64,000 nt of DNA from Solibacillus sp. FSL W7-1436. Its GTDB lineage: Bacteria > Bacillota > Bacilli > Bacillales_A > Planococcaceae. The stretch spans positions 3,338,501 to 3,402,500 of the forward strand of contig NZ_JBBOWV010000001.1 of assembly GCF_038007305.1 (NCBI RefSeq). The letters are read 5' to 3'. Below the pieces are notes generated by a model. That model was not told where the DNA came from. It ran no database searches and worked only from the letters and a program-made list of their open reading frames with translations. Numbering within the stretch: the first letter of the stretch is position 1; every line of letters begins with the position of its first letter. Shown piece by piece: positions 24,729 through 35,742 of this stretch. Both the position numbers and the translations under genes were made by a program.

Positions 24729-26068
24729 ATTTCCTCCCCTGCCTTCGTTTTACTTGTCTTCTTTTCGTTAAATTTCAGATATGGTTCACCAAAGCTGTCG
24801 ATGCTCACTAAATACATAATCAATGCATAAAGTGCTAATGTTAATCCTGCCAAGCCGAGTAATGTTGCTGCAAGAATGAAAAAGAAGCGAATTACGCGTA
24901 TGGTAAATGCCATTTCATTGATTGGAATAACAAAAGTTGATATTGCTACCGCCGACACAATAATAACCATAATATCCGATGCAAGTGATGCTTCTGTTAC
25001 AGCCGTCCCTAAAATCAACCCCCCGACGGTAGTAGCCGTTGCACTGATCGTTTTCGGCAGCCGTATACTCGCTTCCAGCAGCATTTCCATAAAAAATAGC
25101 ATGAACAATACTTCTACAAATGAAGAAAACGGAACCCCAATACGGCTTCCTGCAATTGTCAGAGCGAGTTCGGTTCGGAAAACTTCCGGTGCAAATGAAG
25201 TAATACCGATATATAAGCCCGGTAAAAGGAGACTGATAAATAACCCGGTATAACGGAGAAATTTAAGGAAAAACGATATATAAAACGAATGGTAATTATC
25301 CTCCATCGATGTCATGAAATCGAAGAAATATACAGGGGCAATTAATGCTTGAGGATTACCGTCCACTAATAATATTACTTTGCCTCCAGCCAAGTTATAG
25401 ACAATCCTGTCCGGCCGCTCTGTCATAATCAACTGTGGAAATAACGAATACTTTTTATTGTTGATATAGTTACTTAGCTGAACTGTTGATGTAATGACCT
25501 GCTTATCTACTTGCTGCAGTTTTTCCGTGATAATGTTCAGGGCATTTTTATTTACTTTTTCTTTGTCATAAATGATCGCCAGTTTATGATTGTTTACTTG
25601 TCCAATCGTGGAGTATTCAACATACAATGTCGGCTGATGGTAATCGGATCGGATAATATTAATATTTGTCGCAATATTGTCGCTAAGTGCCAGCTGTGAA
25701 CCATGAATTGTTGTTTCAACTGATGCTGTATTCGTCTGATCATTGAAAGAAAATTTCAGGTCTAGTAAATAAAATTTATTCTGTATGAAAAGAACCACAT
25801 TGCCGTTAAGCACTTCAGTTTTCAGCTGCTCCGGCGACTTACTGTCCTGAAATTGGGGCAAGGCTTTTAAATATCGAATGTATTTCGTTTCGGATGGCAT
25901 TTCAAAATAAGGTTTAATGACAATTTGTTGAAGCAATTCCACATCGATAAGCGGCTTTATGTAAAATAGCTCGGCTTTCTTATCTTCATCTTCCAGCGTC
26001 TTCATCGTTAATTCATTTGTATCTTTGAATTGTTCATTAATCCACTTAATGTTCTCTTCCGAAGACAT
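24725..26068 (-). CDS. Spore germination protein, GerA family
   Basis: 447 residues: an N-terminal soluble domain (about 1-240), then the membrane core with ALIAPVYFFDFMTSMEDNY, LPGLYIGITSFAPEVFRTEL, PFSSFVEVLFMLFFMEMLLEA and a GTAVTEASLASDIMVIIVSAV segment. It is slightly shorter than many GerAA proteins (about 480-500), mainly at the N-terminus. First gene of gerA-gerB-gerC. GGAGA precedes the ATG, and a sigma-G-like promoter lies just upstream, fitting forespore expression. Confidence 0.94.
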   Translation of the reverse strand: MSSEENIKWINEQFKDTNELTMKTLEDEDKKAELFYIKPLIDVELLQQIVIKPYFEMPSETKYIRYLKALPQFQDSKSPEQLKTEVLNGNVVLFIQNKFYLLDLKFSFNDQTNTASVETTIHGSQLALSDNIATNINIIRSDYHQPTLYVEYSTIGQVNNHKLAIIYDKEKVNKNALNIITEKLQQVDKQVITSTVQLSNYINNKKYSLFPQLIMTERPDRIVYNLAGGKVILLVDGNPQALIAPVYFFDFMTSMEDNYHSFYISFFLKFLRYTGLFISLLLPGLYIGITSFAPEVFRTELALTIAGSRIGVPFSSFVEVLFMLFFMEMLLEASIRLPKTISATATTVGGLILGTAVTEASLASDIMVIIVSAVAISTFVIPINEMAFTIRVIRFFFILAATLLGLAGLTLALYALIMYLVSIDSFGEPYLKFNEKKTSKTKAGEEI

Positions 26069-26100
26069 AGTATTTCTCCAATCTCAGATAAACTTTTTTA

Positions 26101-26129
26101 TAGAATGTCCATTATGAGAAATAATATTC
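26101..26129 (-). promoter_or_regulatory. Sigma-G-like promoter of the ger operon
   Basis: Minus strand GAATA, 17-bp spacer, CATTCTA, fitting the forespore sigma-G consensus GNATR-N17-18-CATNNTA. The start codon is about 33 bases downstream. Matches the known sigma-G control of gerA-type operons. Confidence 0.65.
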
Positions 26130-26157
26130 AGGAAAGGTTAAATTTGGTTAAGAGACA

Positions 26158-26192
26158 TTAAAAAAGCCAATCTCATATTGAGAATGGCTTTT
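26158..26192. terminator. Rho-independent terminator
   Basis: AAAAAGCCAATCTCA and TGAGAATGGCTTTT form a stem with U-tracts. It ends transcription of the unknown membrane protein at 26198. Confidence 0.8.
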
Positions 26193-26197
26193 CCTGT

Positions 26198-26764
26198 TTA
26201 TTGGTTACTCGCTTTTAATAAGCGGTATGCATCCATATTAATTGTTTTTACTGGGCTGATATCTTCCATGATATCCACTACATCGGTTAGCAATGGTGTT
26301 AAATTTTCTTCGATAAATTCTTTTTTCACCGCATCTGTTACTTCGATTTCCAAGTTATCCATTCGGATTAGCAGTTCATCGCACATAATATGCAATACTT
26401 CTTCCTCCCGATAAGTTGGCGTATCGTTCAAAATAAGCTTTGCTCGCAAATCCAAATATTTATACCAGTAATCCCTTAAATCCAGCTGTTGCTTATTTTT
26501 ATATTGCTGACGTTTAAAACCATTTGGATCCGTATTATTCGTCAAAGTAAGCAATCTTTCCATTTTATACTCAATCGTTGACTGATTTTCGTTAATTTTC
26601 AGTTGTTCGGCTTGTAAAATTCTTTGTTTCTTTTTCTCTTTAGAAAATTTTATGATTTTTTTAACCGCATAATACAATACAACCGCTCCAACGATAAACA
26701 TCCAGTAGCTAATAATAAATCCAATGATAAATATTATGCCTATCCAAATCCATACATTTTTCAT
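26198..26764 (-). CDS. Membrane-anchored helical protein, unknown
   Basis: 188 residues from the ATG at 26764, which has GGGAGTG upstream; the frame runs open to 26845 but those codons lack a ribosome binding site. One or two hydrophobic helices (about 4-36) are followed by a charged helical cytosolic region with coiled-coil character (KEKKKQRILQAEQLKINENQ) and an acidic C-terminal half. I do not recognise the family. Monocistronic between two terminators. Confidence 0.7.
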   Translation of the reverse strand: MKNVWIWIGIIFIIGFIISYWMFIVGAVVLYYAVKKIIKFSKEKKKQRILQAEQLKINENQSTIEYKMERLLTLTNNTDPNGFKRQQYKNKQQLDLRDYWYKYLDLRAKLILNDTPTYREEEVLHIMCDELLIRMDNLEIEVTDAVKKEFIEENLTPLLTDVVDIMEDISPVKTINMDAYRLLKASNQ

Positions 26765-26844
26765 TGTTACACTCCCGATACTTAAACAATTTGAAGAAAA
26801 GTATAGCACCGGAAAATTGTCACAACAACCGGTAAAATAAGACA

Positions 26845-26883
26845 AAGCCTCTTGCTAAGGGTGAACCCAAAGTAAGAGGCTTG
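26845..26883 (-). terminator. Terminator of the ilv-leu operon
   Basis: On the minus strand AAGCCTCTTACT pairs with AGCAAGAGGCTT, followed by a T-rich run. It lies five bases after the leuD stop. Confidence 0.85.
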
Positions 26884-26887
26884 TAGA

Positions 26888-27478
26888 TTAGTATGCTACG
26901 CGGTTTTTCTCGTATGCTGCAATTTGCTCTTCATACTGGAATGTAAGAGAAATTTCATCCCATCCATTTAATAACATTTGTTTATAATATGGATCGATTT
27001 CAAATGAATACGTTTTGCCGTAACCTGTAGTAACTGTTTGCTGTTCTAAATTCACTTCAATTGCCTTTGCTTCTGCTAAACCTTTTTCTAAAAGTTCGTC
27101 ACATTCGCTTTCAGTTAATTTAATCGGTAAAATACCGTTTTTGAAACAGTTATTATGGAAAATATCCGCAAAGCTTGGTGCGATGACAACTCTGAATCCG
27201 TAGTCAAGGATTGCCCACGGTGCGTGTTCACGTGATGAACCACAGCCAAAGTTATCTTGCGCAACTAAAATTTCTGCATTTTTATATTCTGGTTTATTTA
27301 ATACGAAATCCTCGATTGGATTGCCGTTTTCATCAAAACGCCAGTGATAAAATACGTATTGTCCGAATCCTGTGCGTTCGATGCGCTTTAAAAATTCTTT
27401 CGAAATGATCTGGTCGGTATCGACGTTTTTACGATCAAGTGGTGCATAAATACTATTTACTATATTAATCGGTTTCAT
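26888..27478 (-). CDS. leuD: 3-isopropylmalate dehydratase small subunit
   Basis: 196 residues, normal LeuD length, with DRKNVDTDQIISKEFLKRI, the conserved GSSREHAPWAL-type motif (CGSSREHAPWAILDYGFRVV) and FKNGILPI. With LeuC it isomerises 2-isopropylmalate to 3-isopropylmalate in leucine synthesis. Last gene of the operon; its AAGGAG site overlaps the leuC stop. Confidence 0.97.
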   Translation of the reverse strand: MKPINIVNSIYAPLDRKNVDTDQIISKEFLKRIERTGFGQYVFYHWRFDENGNPIEDFVLNKPEYKNAEILVAQDNFGCGSSREHAPWAILDYGFRVVIAPSFADIFHNNCFKNGILPIKLTESECDELLEKGLAEAKAIEVNLEQQTVTTGYGKTYSFEIDPYYKQMLLNGWDEISLTFQYEEQIAAYEKNRVAY

Positions 27479-27490
27479 GCTGATCTCTCC

Positions 27491-28900
27491 TTATGCTTCC
27501 TGCTTTTGTAGCTTACGAACATCGACAAAACGTCCGTGAATTGCAGCAGCTGCTGCCATCGCTGGTGATACAAGATGTGTTCGGGCACCTGCACCTTGAC
27601 GTCCTTCAAAGTTACGGTTAGATGTTGAAGCACAACGCTCACCCGCTGGAATAACATCTTCATTCATCCCTAAGCAAGCAGAACAGCCTGATTCGCGCCA
27701 TTCAAAACCGGCATCAAGGAAAATTTGATGTAGCCCTTCTTCTTCTGCCTGGCGTTTTGTCGACCAAGAACCAGGAACTACAATCCCTTTTACACCCGGT
27801 GCAAGCTTTTCGCCTTTTACAATTTCAGCAGCTGCACGTAAGTCATTAATACGGGAGTTCGTACAAGATCCGATAAATACATGTTGAATTTCAATATCCG
27901 TAATTTTTTGGCCTTCTTGTAAATCCATATATTTCAGTGCTTTGTTTAATGCAGATCTATCCGTTTCATTGTCATAATCAGCAGCAGTAGGAACTGTTTT
28001 CGAAACGCCGACACCCATCGCTGGATTTGTACCCCAAGTTACAATCGGTTCAATTTCCTGAGCGTCGATTTCAAGAACAACATCATATGTTGCATCCGCA
28101 TCAGAAGCAAGACTTAACCAGTATTTTGCCGCTTCCTCAAATTTTTCACCTTGAGGAACATGACGGCGACCGCGTAAAAATTCAACTGTCGTTTCATCCG
28201 GTGAAATCAGGCCTGCTTTTGCTCCTGCTTCAATTGACATATTACAGATTGTCATACGCTCTTCCATAGAAAGCTTGCGGATCGCTTCACCTGTATACTC
28301 TACGATATGTCCTGTACCGACACCGATCCCCCATTTTGCAATGATTGCTAAAATGATATCTTTTGCTGTTACCCCAATACCAAGTTCACCGTTAACACGG
28401 ATTTCCATTGTCGGCGGCTTTAATTGCCATAATGTTTGTGTCGAAAGTACATGTTCTACTTCCGAAGTACCGATTCCGAATGCGATTGCGCCGAATGCAC
28501 CGTGAGTTGCTGTATGTGAATCACCGCAAACAATTGTTTTACCAGGTTGTGTAAGACCTAATTCCGGTCCAATAACGTGAACAATCCCTTGATCCGGATG
28601 ACCGATATCCGCTAATTCGATACCGAATTCTTTTGCATTTTCAGCAAGTGTCATAATTTGTTTTTTTGCGATTGGATCGTTAATCGTCGGCAGGTTTTTT
28701 GTAGGTACGTTATGATCCATTGTTGCGAACGATAGATCTGTACGACGCACTTTCCGTCCTGCCAGGCGTAGTCCTTCGAATGCTTGAGGACTTGTTACTT
28801 CATGAATTAAATGCAGGTCGATATAAAGTAAGTCCGGCTTTCCTTCTTCACGATGTACGACATGCTGTTCCCACACTTTTTCAATAATATTTTTCCCCAT
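27491..28900 (-). CDS. leuC: 3-isopropylmalate dehydratase large subunit
   Basis: About 469 residues of the aconitase superfamily. The 4Fe-4S ligands are in FIGSCTNSR and the [10 protein letters not shown] cysteines; substrate motifs include [25 protein letters not shown] and [18 protein letters not shown]. The start is either GTG at 28909 or ATG at 28900; the ATG gives the usual [11 protein letters not shown]-terminus. Partner of LeuD. Confidence 0.97.
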   Translation of the reverse strand: MGKNIIEKVWEQHVVHREEGKPDLLYIDLHLIHEVTSPQAFEGLRLAGRKVRRTDLSFATMDHNVPTKNLPTINDPIAKKQIMTLAENAKEFGIELADIGHPDQGIVHVIGPELGLTQPGKTIVCGDSHTATHGAFGAIAFGIGTSEVEHVLSTQTLWQLKPPTMEIRVNGELGIGVTAKDIILAIIAKWGIGVGTGHIVEYTGEAIRKLSMEERMTICNMSIEAGAKAGLISPDETTVEFLRGRRHVPQGEKFEEAAKYWLSLASDADATYDVVLEIDAQEIEPIVTWGTNPAMGVGVSKTVPTAADYDNETDRSALNKALKYMDLQEGQKITDIEIQHVFIGSCTNSRINDLRAAAEIVKGEKLAPGVKGIVVPGSWSTKRQAEEEGLHQIFLDAGFEWRESGCSACLGMNEDVIPAGERCASTSNRNFEGRQGAGARTHLVSPAMAAAAAIHGRFVDVRKLQKQEA

Positions 28901-28971
28901 AGTTCTCACCGTTCCTTAACCATATATAGTGTTGATATTCAAAACCATCAACAGTTTTCTTTCGATTGAAA

Positions 28972-30072
28972 TTAGTTATATGAAATCATAATGCTGTCTG
29001 AAACGAAGCTTGCATCGATTTCGTTTAGTACTTTTTCTGTCCATTCCTCTGTTGATAATGTACGTGTATGTTCCTGAGCTAAATCGGCTGTATAGTAGCC
29101 ATCTTCGAATACGGCTGCAACAGCACGTTCGATTTCTGCAGCTTCTTCTTTTAAGCCGAATGAATATTGAAGCATCATTGCTACTGAAAGAATTGTTGCT
29201 GCCGGGTTCGCAACACCTTGACCTGCAATTTCAGGAGCTGAACCATGTACAGGCTCATAAAGTCCAAAATTATCGCCGCGAATTGATGCAGAAGGTAATA
29301 CACCAAGTGAACCCGTAATAACAGAAGCTTCATCACTTAAAATGTCGCCGAATAAGTTTTCTGTAACAATGACATCATAATGACCCGGGTTAGTAATCAG
29401 TTTCATCGCCACTGAGTCAACTAAGTTGTGTTCTGTTTCTACATCTGGGTACTGCTTTTTCTTTTCTTCTACAATTTCACGCCATAAACGGGATGTATCC
29501 AGTACATTTGCTTTATCTACCGAGCAAAGTTTTCCACGGCGTAAACGTGCTAATTCGAATGCATTTTCAACAATACGTTCGATTTCTTCACGGGAATACA
29601 CACATGTATCAATAGCACCTGCATCTGTTTTCTTACGTGGCTCTCCGAAGTATAGCCCTCCTGTTAATTCACGGACGATCATTAAGTCTACATTTTCCGC
29701 AACTTCACGCTTTAATGGAGAAGATGCAAGTAAACTTGGGAATGCTTTCACAGGACGTAAATTCGCAAATAAATCAAAGTGCTTGCGAATTTTTAGTAAA
29801 CCTTTTTCCGGACGCAATGCTGGCGGGTTGTTATCCCATTTCGGACCACCTACTGCACCTAATAAAATGGCATCACTTGCTTCACACATCGCAATTGTCT
29901 CTTCCGGTAATGGATTATTGTACTGGTCAATTGCAGCTCCGCCGATTGAAGCATAGTTTAAATGAAATGTATGGTTAAAACGTTTCCCGATTACTTGTAA
30001 TACTTTTACTGCACTTGCAACAACTTCTGGACCAATGCCGTCACCTGGTAGTACTGTAATTTTCTTTTCCAT
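28972..30072 (-). CDS. leuB: 3-isopropylmalate dehydrogenase
   Basis: 366 residues from the ATG at 30072, which has AAAGGTG upstream; the frame is open to 30126 without a site. Family motifs are LPGDGIGPEVV, the substrate-binding ELTGGLYFGEPR, NLFGDILSDEAS and the NAD site LYEPVHGSAPEIAG. It oxidises and decarboxylates 3-isopropylmalate in leucine synthesis. Confidence 0.97.
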   Translation of the reverse strand: MEKKITVLPGDGIGPEVVASAVKVLQVIGKRFNHTFHLNYASIGGAAIDQYNNPLPEETIAMCEASDAILLGAVGGPKWDNNPPALRPEKGLLKIRKHFDLFANLRPVKAFPSLLASSPLKREVAENVDLMIVRELTGGLYFGEPRKKTDAGAIDTCVYSREEIERIVENAFELARLRRGKLCSVDKANVLDTSRLWREIVEEKKKQYPDVETEHNLVDSVAMKLITNPGHYDVIVTENLFGDILSDEASVITGSLGVLPSASIRGDNFGLYEPVHGSAPEIAGQGVANPAATILSVAMMLQYSFGLKEEAAEIERAVAAVFEDGYYTADLAQEHTRTLSTEEWTEKVLNEIDASFVSDSIMISYN

Positions 30073-30113
30073 TTGTAAAACACCTTTCTTTCTACGTGAA
30101 GTAACTTGATGTA

Positions 30114-30139
30114 GAAGCGCCACCAATTAAGATGGCGCT
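30114..30139 (-). other. Hairpin between leuA and leuB
   Basis: AGCGCCA and TGGCGCT form a seven-pair stem without a U-tract, within a 127-bp spacer. Not a terminator by shape; it may protect or define a processed mRNA end, as described for segments of the B. subtilis ilv-leu transcript. Confidence 0.5.
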
Positions 30140-30199
30140 ATTATTCTTATAATGAGCTTGCTAGTTGTTTTCCTTTACAGGAACAACCTTTTTATTCTA

Positions 30200-31744
30200 T
30201 TAAACCGTAACTTCTTGTTTATCGCGTACTTGCTGTTGAATCAATTGTCTGTTTACTGCATTCAAATACGCTTTTGCGCTTGCTTCCAGCACATCTTGTG
30301 CTGAGTCACGTCCTGTTGATGTATAGCCGTTATATTTTAAATTAATGACCGCTTCTCCAAGTGCATCGCGTCCTTTACCGACTGACTGTACTCGGTAGTC
30401 CAAAATATTGACTTTACCTCCAACAAGCTGTTCAAGTGTATTAAAAATGGCTTCGACTGAACCCGACCCTGTTGAGGCGATTGTTTTCAACTCGCCATCA
30501 GGTGTCATAACTGATGCAGTAGCTGTTGGAATATTTTCTGTACCGTATTGAACTTGAACCGATTTAAGTTCAAATAACGGAACATCTTCTATTGAAACTT
30601 GCTGCTCAGTTAAAATCGTTGTTAAATCTTCTTCTGTTACTTCTTTTTTGCGGTCCGCTAATTTTTTGAACTCAGCGAAAGCTTTGTTCAATTTTTCATC
30701 CGACAGCTGGAAGCCCATTGTTTCGGCACGGTCACGGAATGCTGCGCGGCCTGAGTGTTTTCCTAAAACTAACGGAATATCGTCTTCGCCGATCAGTGCC
30801 GGTGAAATGATTTCATATGTTTCAGGGTTTTTCAGTACACCATCCTGGTGAATACCCGATTCATGTGCGAATGCATTTTTACCGACAACAGCTTTGTTCG
30901 GTTGAATGACTACGTTTGTTAAACGGCTTACCATCTGTGATGTACGTTTTATTTCTTTTAAGTTCAAGCCAGTTTCAACACCGTAGAAGTCTTTACGAAT
31001 ATGTAGGGCAACACCGATTTCTTCTAATGCGGCATTTCCTGCACGTTCACCTAGACCGTTAATCGTACATTCTACTTGATCTGCACCGTTTTCGATGGCT
31101 GCCAATGAGTTTGCAACTGCCATTCCTAAATCGTCATGACAATGAGCAGAGAATTTAATTTTTTCTGCCCCGATCACGTTTTCACGTAAATAACGGAATA
31201 AAGCGCCGTATTCTTCCGGTGATGCATAACCAACTGTGTCTGGAATATTAATCGTTGTTGCACCAGCTTTAATAACTTCCTGGCAAATACGAACTAAAAA
31301 TTCTTTGTCTGAACGGAAACCATCTTCTGCAGAAAATTCTACAAGTGAGAATTTTTCCTTTGCATACTTTACCGCAGTGACAGCTTGCTCAATTACTTCA
31401 TCTGGATTTTTCTTAAGCTTATATTCCATATGAATCGGGCTTGTTGCGATAAATGTATGAACATGTGGCTGCTCAGCATGGCGAATTGCTTCCCAAACTG
31501 CATCGATATCGCTTTTCACAGCACGTGCTAAACCTGTGACGATTGAATTCTTCACCGTTTTTGCGATTAACGATACCGCCTCCAAGTCACCTGGAGATGA
31601 GGCAGGGAATCCCGCCTCAATAATTGTGACACCTAAACGCTCTAGTTGTTTTGCGATTTCTACTTTCTCTGCTGTATTTAAGTTAATACCAGCCGATTGT
31701 TCTCCATCGCGCAATGTTGTATCAAAAATGTCAATTTTTCTCAT
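30200..31744 (-). CDS. leuA: 2-isopropylmalate synthase
   Basis: 514 residues: an N-terminal TIM barrel ([60 protein letters not shown]) and a C-terminal LeuA regulatory domain (about 385-505). It condenses acetyl-CoA with 2-oxoisovalerate, the committed leucine step, usually feedback-inhibited by leucine through the C-terminal domain. It begins one base after the ilvC stop. Confidence 0.97.
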   Translation of the reverse strand: MRKIDIFDTTLRDGEQSAGINLNTAEKVEIAKQLERLGVTIIEAGFPASSPGDLEAVSLIAKTVKNSIVTGLARAVKSDIDAVWEAIRHAEQPHVHTFIATSPIHMEYKLKKNPDEVIEQAVTAVKYAKEKFSLVEFSAEDGFRSDKEFLVRICQEVIKAGATTINIPDTVGYASPEEYGALFRYLRENVIGAEKIKFSAHCHDDLGMAVANSLAAIENGADQVECTINGLGERAGNAALEEIGVALHIRKDFYGVETGLNLKEIKRTSQMVSRLTNVVIQPNKAVVGKNAFAHESGIHQDGVLKNPETYEIISPALIGEDDIPLVLGKHSGRAAFRDRAETMGFQLSDEKLNKAFAEFKKLADRKKEVTEEDLTTILTEQQVSIEDVPLFELKSVQVQYGTENIPTATASVMTPDGELKTIASTGSGSVEAIFNTLEQLVGGKVNILDYRVQSVGKGRDALGEAVINLKYNGYTSTGRDSAQDVLEASAKAYLNAVNRQLIQQQVRDKQEVTV

Positions 31745-31745
31745 A

Positions 31746-32774
<1,029 letters not shown>

Positions 32775-32850
32775 TTAATTGAATGTTTTTTTATTTGTAA
32801 TTCGGGCTTCAGATGACATCCTCCACCCTGTTTAAAACCAATTGAGTAAT

Positions 32851-33005
32851 GTTGTATTTCGTTGCGGTGGACGCTTTCCAGGGGCACGAGGCCAACACGA
32901 TGTTGGTCACAAAAACGTTGCCACAGGACGTGGCGCTCTTAGTTTTTGTTCCTTTCTCTCCCTCGTGCTTATCCCCTAGGAGTCGCCACCTCCACTACAT
33001 ACAAC
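32851..33005. repeat. 155-bp imperfect palindromic intergenic element
   Basis: The outer ends are GTTGTAT and its complement ATACAAC. The arms then pair in blocks: GGTGG with CCACC, CCAGGGG with CCCCTAGG, and GCACGAGG with CCTCGTGC. The centre adds smaller hairpins (AACACGATGTT; CCACAGGACGTGG). It lies inside the ilvN-ilvC spacer. The GGTGGACGCTTTCC...AGTCGCCACCTCCACT pattern recalls long palindromic repeats I associate with Bacillaceae genomes; only one copy is in this window, so its repetitive status is from memory. Confidence 0.65.
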
Positions 33006-33038
33006 GGATCCATCTTTGACATAATATTGGCCGTTTGC

Positions 33039-33554
33039 TTATTTTAAAATCGATAATTGTGGGCTTTCGATTTTTTGAGCTTCACGGATAGCTGCTGTTG
33101 CACCTGTACGTGTTAACTCTTTAATGCCATATGGACGAAGTAACTCGATAAATGCATCGATTTTTTCCGGGTGACCAACTACTTCATATGTCACGACATT
33201 TTTTGATGTATCGACAACTTGCGGACGGAATGGCTCAACGATTGCATTCATTTCCAGGCGCAAGTTTGGCGGTGAAACTACTTTAATAAGCGCCAGCTCA
33301 CGAAGAACGATTGCTTTTTCAGTAATATCGTTTACTTTTAATACATCAATTTGTTTCGAAAGCTGTTTGATTAATTGTTCGATTTTATTTTCATCTTCAA
33401 CATGGACGATGAACGTCATTTTCGAAAAATTCGGCTGCTCCGTATGACCTACTGTAATCGATTCAATATTGAATTGACGTTTCATTAATAAGCCAGTCAC
33501 TCGGTTCAATACGCCGCTTTGGTTAATTACTGTTACTGTCAGCACTCGCTTCAT
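33039..33554 (-). CDS. ilvN: Acetolactate synthase small (regulatory) subunit
   Basis: 171 residues with an N-terminal ACT domain ([28 protein letters not shown]) and a C-terminal ALS_ss_C domain. It binds valine and modulates IlvB. It overlaps the ilvB stop by 4 bases, so the pair is translationally coupled. This gene is also called ilvH in Bacillus. Confidence 0.96.
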   Translation of the reverse strand: MKRVLTVTVINQSGVLNRVTGLLMKRQFNIESITVGHTEQPNFSKMTFIVHVEDENKIEQLIKQLSKQIDVLKVNDITEKAIVLRELALIKVVSPPNLRLEMNAIVEPFRPQVVDTSKNVVTYEVVGHPEKIDAFIELLRPYGIKELTRTGATAAIREAQKIESPQLSILK

Positions 33555-35296
33555 GGCTTCTTCACTCCAATCATTTCATGTAATCCTTTACCAGGCGCAA
33601 CCATTGGGAATACGCTCACAAGTTGCTTCACTCGGCAGTCAATAACAACCGGTTCATCAGAATTGATCGCTTCATCAAAGATTGCTTCTGCTTCTGATAA
33701 ATTGTCGATGCGGTAGCCTTTAATGCCATATGCATCGGCAAGTTTCACGAAGTCCGGCTGGATTGGCATCAAGCTTTGTGAATAACGTTCCTCATAGAAT
33801 GTTTCCTGCCATTGACGTACCATTCCTAAACAGCTGTTGTTAAGGATAACGACTTTTACCGGTAAGTTGAATTCTTTTAGTAATGCAAGCTCCTGGTTTG
33901 TCATTTGGAAACCGGCATCTCCTACAATTGAGATAACTTTCTTCTCAGGTTTCGCAAACTGTGCACCGATCGCTGCCGGGAAACCGAAGCCCATCGTTCC
34001 TAAACCGCCTGATGTTACCCAGTTATGCGGATTATTTAAATGATAGTATTGGGCTGCCCACATTTGATGCTGTCCAACATCCGTTGTGACAATCGCTTCA
34101 CCGTCCGTCAATTTATGAAGGATCTCAATTGCTTGCTGCGGTAAAACTTCTTCACCTTCTTCTTCATACCAAAGCGGGAATTTATCACGGCTATCGTTTA
34201 AGTAATGAATCCATTCCGTTGTATCCGGTCCTTCAAAATCCTTTTTCAACAGTGCGTATAATGCTTCTTTTGCATCTGCAACGATCGGAATATCAGTCGG
34301 TACATTTTTTCCGATTTCTGCCGGATCGATATCGATATGAATGATCGTGGCATTCGGTGCAAATGTTGCTAAATTTCCTGTTAATCGGTCATCGAATCGT
34401 GCACCGATATTAATTAATAAGTCGCATTTTGTAATCGCGTCATTTGCCGTTGCATAACCGTGCATCCCGGCCATTCCGTAGAATTGTTTGTGCTGTCCGT
34501 GAATGCTGCCTAAACCAAGTAATGTGTTAACAACCGGCAAATTGTATTTTTCAATAAATTCTGTCAATTGTTCGCGTGCATCTGCGAATAATACGCCGGC
34601 ACCTGCCAGCACTAAAGGTTTTTTAGCTAAACTTAATGCTTGGATCGCCTTTTGAATTTGTAGATAATTCGGTTTCGTTGTCGGCTGATAACCCGGTAGA
34701 TAAATGTCTTCCGGAGCTTTAATTTCATCCAGGAATACGGTTTGCGAGATATTTTTCGGGAAGTCAATGACAACCGGTCCCTTACGTCCTGTATTGGCAA
34801 TATGGAATGCTTCTTTTACAATGCGGGGGATATCCGCTACGTCCTGCACCTGGTAGTTATGTTTTGTAATTGGTGTTGTAATCCCCATAATGTCCGCTTC
34901 CTGGAATGCATCTGTACCAATTACGGATGTCGCAACCTGCCCTGTAAAAATAACTAACGGAATCGAGTCGATCATCGCATCGGCAATACCTGTTACGAGG
35001 TTAGTTGCACCTGGACCAGATGTCGCAATTACTACACCCGGTTTATTCATCACTCGAGCATAACCTTCTGCTGCATGGATTGCGCCCTGTTCATGGCGTG
35101 TCAGAATATGACGGATCGGATTGCGGTAAAGAGCATCATAGATTTGTAGAACTGCCCCACCCGGGTAACCGAAAATAATATCAACATCCTGCTCATGCAG
35201 TGCCTGCACTAAAATATCCGCACCGTCTCTCGGTTTTGTTACTTGTTGTTCTGTGGGCTTTTCGATTTCTTGATTTACTGAAACGTTTGCACTCAT
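33551..35296 (-). CDS. ilvB: Acetolactate synthase large subunit
   Basis: 581 residues from the ATG at 35296 (GGAG upstream). A ThDP-dependent enzyme with the conserved glutamate in [17 protein letters not shown], an FAD/central domain, and the ThDP-Mg motif [15 protein letters not shown] to [14 protein letters not shown]. It condenses pyruvate to acetolactate, or with 2-oxobutyrate to acetohydroxybutyrate. First gene downstream of the T-box leader. Confidence 0.97.
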   Translation of the reverse strand: MSANVSVNQEIEKPTEQQVTKPRDGADILVQALHEQDVDIIFGYPGGAVLQIYDALYRNPIRHILTRHEQGAIHAAEGYARVMNKPGVVIATSGPGATNLVTGIADAMIDSIPLVIFTGQVATSVIGTDAFQEADIMGITTPITKHNYQVQDVADIPRIVKEAFHIANTGRKGPVVIDFPKNISQTVFLDEIKAPEDIYLPGYQPTTKPNYLQIQKAIQALSLAKKPLVLAGAGVLFADAREQLTEFIEKYNLPVVNTLLGLGSIHGQHKQFYGMAGMHGYATANDAITKCDLLINIGARFDDRLTGNLATFAPNATIIHIDIDPAEIGKNVPTDIPIVADAKEALYALLKKDFEGPDTTEWIHYLNDSRDKFPLWYEEEGEEVLPQQAIEILHKLTDGEAIVTTDVGQHQMWAAQYYHLNNPHNWVTSGGLGTMGFGFPAAIGAQFAKPEKKVISIVGDAGFQMTNQELALLKEFNLPVKVVILNNSCLGMVRQWQETFYEERYSQSLMPIQPDFVKLADAYGIKGYRIDNLSEAEAIFDEAINSDEPVVIDCRVKQLVSVFPMVAPGKGLHEMIGVKKP

Positions 35297-35358
35297 CGTA
35301 ATTTCTCCTTCCTTTTTCAAAACTTTATATGTGAAGTCATTTTGTTAAAATTGATAAA

Positions 35359-35735
35359 AAGAAAAAGCCTTTTTATCCGCACGCAAAAGAAAACCTCTTA
35401 CGTAGGGATGAAAAAGACTTTTCATGGTACCACCCTCATTTATAACATCGGTGAACTTGTTCTCCGAAAAGAAACAGTATCCACCTAGTTACCTCGCGAA
35501 CCGCCTGAGCCTCTTTGTTTCAAAATTTCCTGTAGAAATTTGTGCAACTAAACAAAGAGAACGGTTCATTAATAACGAGCAATTCGAATATGCCCGGAGC
35601 TGTCTAATGGCGAATGCGTTTAACAGCTCACTCCGAGGGGATGTCGGATATAGTTGTATCGCCGGCTTCCACCAATACCGGCTCTCTGGTAAATACAAGA
35701 CTCTATATCCTTTAACCTCATCAACGTTTTAAAGT
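35359..35735 (-). promoter_or_regulatory. T-box riboswitch leader of ilvB-leuD
   Basis: The minus strand carries the T-box core TGAGGGTGGTACC (35426-35438). Upstream are a long stem I with paired GGATATAG / CTATATCC, a GCCGG...GCCGG distal arm, and AT-rich linkers. The factor-independent terminator pairs 35406-35418 with 35367-35378, followed by a T-tract. Uncharged tRNA binding should favour antitermination. AUC (Ile) triplets occur on the 3' side of stem I (35647-35649 and 35640-35642), but I cannot fix the specifier without folding; a CUC (Leu) triplet is also near. The gap 35297-35742 is accounted for by this leader. Confidence 0.9.
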
Positions 35736-35742
35736 ATTAAGA

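Noticed and set aside
29426-29956. 176-residue plus-strand frame inside leuB
   Set aside because: Antisense shadow; leuB motifs are on the other strand.
30114-30139. Hairpin between leuA and leuB as a terminator
   Set aside because: No U-tract follows on the transcribed strand and the downstream leu genes must be expressed.
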